From Burkholderia sp. NRF60-BP8 (GTDB lineage: Bacteria > Pseudomonadota > Gammaproteobacteria > Burkholderiales > Burkholderiaceae): a DNA stretch of 64,000 nucleotides. Below, in pieces: positions 61,261 to 64,000 of the stretch. A program made the position numbers and the translations under genes. The notes under the pieces are model-generated. The model saw nothing but the letters and a program-made list of their open reading frames with translations. It was not told the DNA's origin and made no database searches. The stretch covers positions 1,550,001 through 1,614,000 of the forward strand of contig NZ_CP013373.1 of the NCBI RefSeq assembly GCF_001522585.2, in the 5' to 3' direction. Numbering within the stretch: the stretch's first letter is position 1; every line of letters begins with the position of its first letter.

Positions 61261-61294
61261 GAAAAGGGCAAGCCGGTTGGCTTGCCCTTTTTGT
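61261..61294. terminator. Bidirectional terminator between the DUF2968 gene and hfq2
   Basis: AAAAGGGCAAGCC-GGTT-GGCTTGCCCTTTTT. It separates converging genes; T runs exist on both strands. Confidence 0.9.
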
Positions 61295-61295
61295 T

Positions 61296-61844
61296 TTACT
61301 GGCCGTCCGGCACGATTCGCCGGCGGCGCGTCACGATGACCGGCCCGTTGCCGCCGCGGGAATCCGACGGCGCGGCGTTGCCGGATGCATCGCCGGTGTC
61401 GCGCGGCGCGCCGTAGCTTTCACGCGGCTCGCGCGGTTCACGCGGTGCGCCGTAGCCTTCGCGCGGTTCGCGCGAGCCGTAGCCTTCACGCGGCTCGCGG
61501 GCGCCGTAGCCGCCGTCGCCGCGCGATTCGCGCGGGCCGCCGTGCGAGCCGTACGGGCTGTGACCGCCGCCTTCACGGCCGCCGGGGCGACCGCCGGTGC
61601 GCGGGCCGCGGGGGCCGCCGCCGGGGCGCGAGCCGCCGGTGTCGAGCTGGATCGTGGAAATCGCACGCTTGTAGATGCCTTGCAGACCCACGGGGGTGCG
61701 CAGCATCACCAGATACTGGTCGAACGACTCGATACACCCCGTCAGACGAATGCCGTTGACGAGATAGATTTCAACACGCTTACGTTCCTTGCGTGCCGAA
61801 TTGATGAAGTCGTTTTGCGGATGGGATTCTGCGGGATTGGCCAT
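61296..61844 (-). CDS. hfq2: Second RNA chaperone Hfq2 with long Gly/Arg tail
   Basis: Sm-like hexameric RNA chaperone for small-RNA/mRNA pairing. From ATG 61844 ([12 protein letters not shown]) it has 182 residues. The Hfq core reads [19 protein letters not shown] and [20 protein letters not shown]; the Sm2 motif is YKRAISTI, with Arg where canonical Hfq has His (YKHAIST). A ~110-residue tail rich in Gly, Arg, Pro and Glu with GYGxREPRE repeats follows. B. cenocepacia is known to carry a second Hfq of this design. The original hfq must lie elsewhere. Confidence 0.9.
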   Translation of the reverse strand: MANPAESHPQNDFINSARKERKRVEIYLVNGIRLTGCIESFDQYLVMLRTPVGLQGIYKRAISTIQLDTGGSRPGGGPRGPRTGGRPGGREGGGHSPYGSHGGPRESRGDGGYGAREPREGYGSREPREGYGAPREPREPRESYGAPRDTGDASGNAAPSDSRGGNGPVIVTRRRRIVPDGQ

Positions 61845-62032
61845 TGAGGTGCGGCAGGAGCCTGCGTCAGAGAATATGTTGTGCGTGTGTGTGGCGTGTT
61901 CGTCCACAAGGCGTTTGGCGGAATTCTACCTTGTTCGATAGGGAAGCGCGCAGTCGTGATTGTGTCGAACCGTAACCCACTATAGACGTTCCCGCGCATT
62001 TTCGCGATTAGGCCGAACGGCCAAAGTCGTTT

Positions 62033-62049
62033 CGTTACGTCGCGTTACG
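62033..62049. promoter_or_regulatory. Paired CGTTACG repeats
   Basis: CGTTACG at 62033-62039 and 62043-62049, direct repeats exactly 10 bp apart (one helical turn), in the 295-nt spacer between hfq2 and the PV-rich protein gene. This is the same 7-mer as in the two sigma54 upstream regions, but no convincing -24/-12 promoter was found here. Confidence 0.4.
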
Positions 62050-62139
62050 ACTCTCGCAGCCCCGTATCACCTCGGTGCGCGCGCCGCGCTTACATTGATC
62101 GCGCGAGCCGGGCGGGCCGGCTCATCAGGGATCCGGAGC

Positions 62140-62427
62140 ATGAACAAGAGGCAAGTGGCAGGGATGATCGGGAGCATGGCGTTGCTCGTTTCCGGTAGCG
62201 CAATGGCGGGGCATGTGGACCTGTCGGTCGGCATCGGCGTGCCGGTCGCGCCGGTCTATGTCGAACCGGCGCCGGTCTATGTGGCGCCGCAGCCCGCCGT
62301 CGTCGCCTATCCGGGCTACGGATACGGCTATGACGGCGATGACGACGACGACGATCGCTATCGCAAGTGGCGCAAGCACTATTACAAGCACTGGCATCGG
62401 CACCACGGCGACGACGATGACGATTGA
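62140..62427 (+). CDS. Small secreted PV-rich protein with Asp/His tail
   Basis: 95-residue precursor: signal peptide (MIGSMALLVSGSAMAGH), a Pro/Val repeat region with PVYVEPAPVYVAPQPAVV (PXPV-type), a Gly/Tyr stretch and a charged tail combining Asp runs (DGDDDDDDRYRK) and His (HYYKHWHRHHGDDDDD). Metal or envelope binding is conceivable. Such PXPV proteins are common in Burkholderia and uncharacterised. Confidence 0.8.
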   Translation: MNKRQVAGMIGSMALLVSGSAMAGHVDLSVGIGVPVAPVYVEPAPVYVAPQPAVVAYPGYGYGYDGDDDDDDRYRKWRKHYYKHWHRHHGDDDDD

Positions 62428-62454
62428 GCCCCGTGGCGGCCCCGTCGGTGCGCG

Positions 62455-63372
62455 TCAGAACGCGTAGTCGGGGTTTTTCGGGTCGAATGCGGTGTCGTCG
62501 AGGGGTGTCGGCGCGATTTTCTCGATGACGATCCGCTCGAAAATCCTGCCGTCGTTGTCATAGGACTCGACGGTCCGGAAATAGGGGGCGTGCAGGTCGA
62601 GCCCCAGCACTTCCTTTTTCGCATAGAACTGCGGCCGGCCGGTCGGCGTTTCGTACGTGAGCGCGACGACGCGCACGCCGCCGATCGTCCTGGCTTCCAC
62701 GTCGGTCGGCCGCTGCACGCCGGCTTCCAGGTATTTCTTCCCTTCGGTCAGGTACAGGTTCGCGATGAACTCGGTGCCGAGATCCTTCACCTGGTGATTC
62801 GACTGGGCGCGCGCGAGCGCGCCGTCGATCGCGGTCCATAACGGAATCTTGCCGAGCAGGCCGCCGAGATGGCCGTACATCTCGTCCTTGCGCTGCGTCG
62901 TGTCGTAGATCGTCTCCTGTCCGGCATGCGCGCCGCCCGGCAACCATTTCGCATACACGCGCAGCGGCTCGCGGGTCGTCTTCACGAGCATGCGGTCGGG
63001 CGTGTCGGACCATTTCCCGTTGATGCGCTCCTGGCGCACCATCGTGAACTGGTAAGACGGATAGCCGTTGGGGCCGTTACGGATATAGAGCGGCACGGCC
63101 AGCGGATCGAGCGCCTTGAAGAGCGCCGTGAGCGTTGCATCGTCGAGTTGCGCGAGCGTGCCGCGCTGGGCCGCCGTGCGCAGCCAGCGCGCCTGCTGCG
63201 CGAGCGGCTCGTGCGTGACCTTCGCGAGATCCGCGGGGAGCGCGGCGGCCGGTGCCGCGCTCGCGGCGTCGGCCTGTTCCTGTGCATGCAAGCCCGCCTG
63301 CGCGAGCGACAGCACGCATGCGACGGCTGCCGCGGCGGCATGCCGCGCGCGGCGCTTCATTCCTTCGTTCAT
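62455..63372 (-). CDS. DUF1571-like secreted protein
   Basis: 305-residue precursor with a signal peptide (RARHAAAAAVACVLSLAQAG, cleavage near LHA-QE). The mature part has an Ala-rich helix then a beta-rich domain, probably DUF1571: YQFTMVRQERINGKWSD, KTTREPLRVYAKWLPGG, AGQETIYDTTQRKDEM, YGHLGGLLGKIPLWTAIDGA. It may bind lipid or act in the envelope, but this is a guess. GGGAG 8 nt upstream supports ATG 63372. It lies 30 nt after the acyl-CoA ligase gene on the same strand. Confidence 0.82.
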   Translation of the reverse strand: MNEGMKRRARHAAAAAVACVLSLAQAGLHAQEQADAASAAPAAALPADLAKVTHEPLAQQARWLRTAAQRGTLAQLDDATLTALFKALDPLAVPLYIRNGPNGYPSYQFTMVRQERINGKWSDTPDRMLVKTTREPLRVYAKWLPGGAHAGQETIYDTTQRKDEMYGHLGGLLGKIPLWTAIDGALARAQSNHQVKDLGTEFIANLYLTEGKKYLEAGVQRPTDVEARTIGGVRVVALTYETPTGRPQFYAKKEVLGLDLHAPYFRTVESYDNDGRIFERIVIEKIAPTPLDDTAFDPKNPDYAF

Positions 63373-63401
63373 CGATAGCGTCTCCCGCAGCGATGGATCG
63401 T

Positions 63402-64000
63402 TCAGCCTTGCTTCGCGGCCTGGATTTTGGCGAGTTCCTCGTCGCGCAGCGCGCGGCGCAGGATCTTGCCGACGTTCGTCTGCGGCAGTGCGTCGCGGAA
63501 CTCGACGAATTTCGGCATCTTGTAGCCGGTCAGGTTCTTGCGGCAGTGCGCGAGTACGTCCTCGGCCGTCAACGACGGGTCGCGACGCACGACGAACACC
63601 TTGATCCGCTCGCCCTGTACTTCGTCCGGAATGCCGATGGCCGCGGCTTCGCTGATGCCGGGATGCATCACGAGCACTTCCTCGATCTCGTTCGGATACA
63701 CGTTGAAGCCCGACACGAGGATCATGTCCTTCTTGCGATCGATGAGGCGGATGAAGCCGCGTTCGTCCATCACGCCGATGTCGCCGGTGGCGAGCCAGCC
63801 GTCGGCGTCGATCACCTTGGCCGTCTCGTCGGGGCGCTGCCAGTAGCCGCGCATCACCTGCGGGCCGCGCACGCACAGCTCGCCCGGCTCGCCGATCGCG
63901 GCCCAGGTGCCGTCCTCGCGACGAAAGCGCACGACGGTCGATGGCGCGGGCAGGCCGATCGAACCGCTGAACGCGGCCATGTCGTTCAGGTCCACGGGAT
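63402..64000 (-). CDS. fadD: Long-chain fatty-acid-CoA ligase, C-terminal part (truncated by window end)
   Basis: The C-terminal ~199 residues of an AMP-forming acyl-CoA synthetase; the 5' part lies beyond 64000. Seen: [58 protein letters not shown] (FACS signature area) and the catalytic lysine region [16 protein letters not shown]. It activates fatty acids with ATP and CoA; the FadD assignment is by overall similarity. Confidence 0.85.
   Translation of the reverse strand, partial: PVDLNDMAAFSGSIGLPAPSTVVRFRREDGTWAAIGEPGELCVRGPQVMRGYWQRPDETAKVIDADGWLATGDIGVMDERGFIRLIDRKKDMILVSGFNVYPNEIEEVLVMHPGISEAAAIGIPDEVQGERIKVFVVRRDPSLTAEDVLAHCRKNLTGYKMPKFVEFRDALPQTNVGKILRRALRDEELAKIQAAKQG

Noticed and set aside
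62070..62086. GG-N10-GC pattern downstream of the 62033 repeats as a sigma54 promoter
   Set aside because: Only the GG and GC match; the rest of the -24/-12 consensus is absent in this GC-rich stretch.

Overview
The window is one contiguous piece of a high-GC betaproteobacterial chromosome. Gene order and protein sequences point to a Burkholderia (B. cepacia complex-like) primary chromosome: rplT-pheST-ihfA, rimP-nusA-infB-rbfA-truB followed by an Emr-type efflux operon, typA, odhA-odhB-lpd, a Tad pilus locus, and a second, long-tailed Hfq (Hfq2 type). This assignment rests on recognised families and order, not on a database search.

Layout. 1-5000: translation and nucleoid genes (rplT, pheS, pheT, ihfA, a MerR-like regulator). 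5077-8600: a large duplicated-domain lipoprotein, a methyltransferase and tRNA-Pro(GGG). 8741-16547: bamC, small Burkholderia-type hypothetical proteins, a YdcF-like membrane protein, a stand-alone IS5-type N-terminal domain protein, a LysR regulator and an aminotransferase. 16820-26517: scpB, rluB, and the rimP-nusA-infB-rbfA-truB operon, which has a clear sigma70 promoter and a leader terminator. 26627-31557: a MarR-controlled tripartite drug efflux operon on the minus strand. 31887-41017: typA, the 2-oxoglutarate dehydrogenase operon with a probable sucA-type RNA leader, and zapE. 41167-42142: a second stand-alone IS5-type domain protein and a DUF2147 protein. 42317-47090 (minus): an orphan two-partner-secretion transporter and two collagen-like (Gly-X-Y) lipoproteins. 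47768-59047 (plus): a Tad/Flp pilus operon. 59061-64000: a sigma54-type activator, a coiled-coil protein, Hfq2, a small PV-rich protein, a DUF1571-like protein and a truncated acyl-CoA ligase.

The most interesting signal is regulatory. The collagen-like/TpsB operon has a textbook sigma54 promoter (TGGCACG-N4-TTGC, 47154-47168, minus strand), preceded 130-175 bp upstream by four copies of CGTWACG. A second near-perfect sigma54 promoter (10159-10173) has the same CGTTACG repeats about 85-105 bp upstream. It points at a gene-free stretch that ends in a strong intrinsic terminator, so it probably makes a roughly 200-nt small RNA. A Fis-family sigma54 activator with a GSFTGA loop and a receiver-like domain without an obvious phospho-acceptor is encoded at the end of the Tad locus. 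I propose that it, or a paralogue, controls a surface regulon made of collagen-like lipoproteins, the transporter and a small RNA, possibly coordinated with the Tad pilus. The encoded Hfq2 nearby is a candidate partner for the RNA. The promoters and repeats are visible in the sequence; the regulatory link is inference.

Several very long antisense ORFs in this GC-rich DNA were judged to be mirror frames of real genes and are left out.
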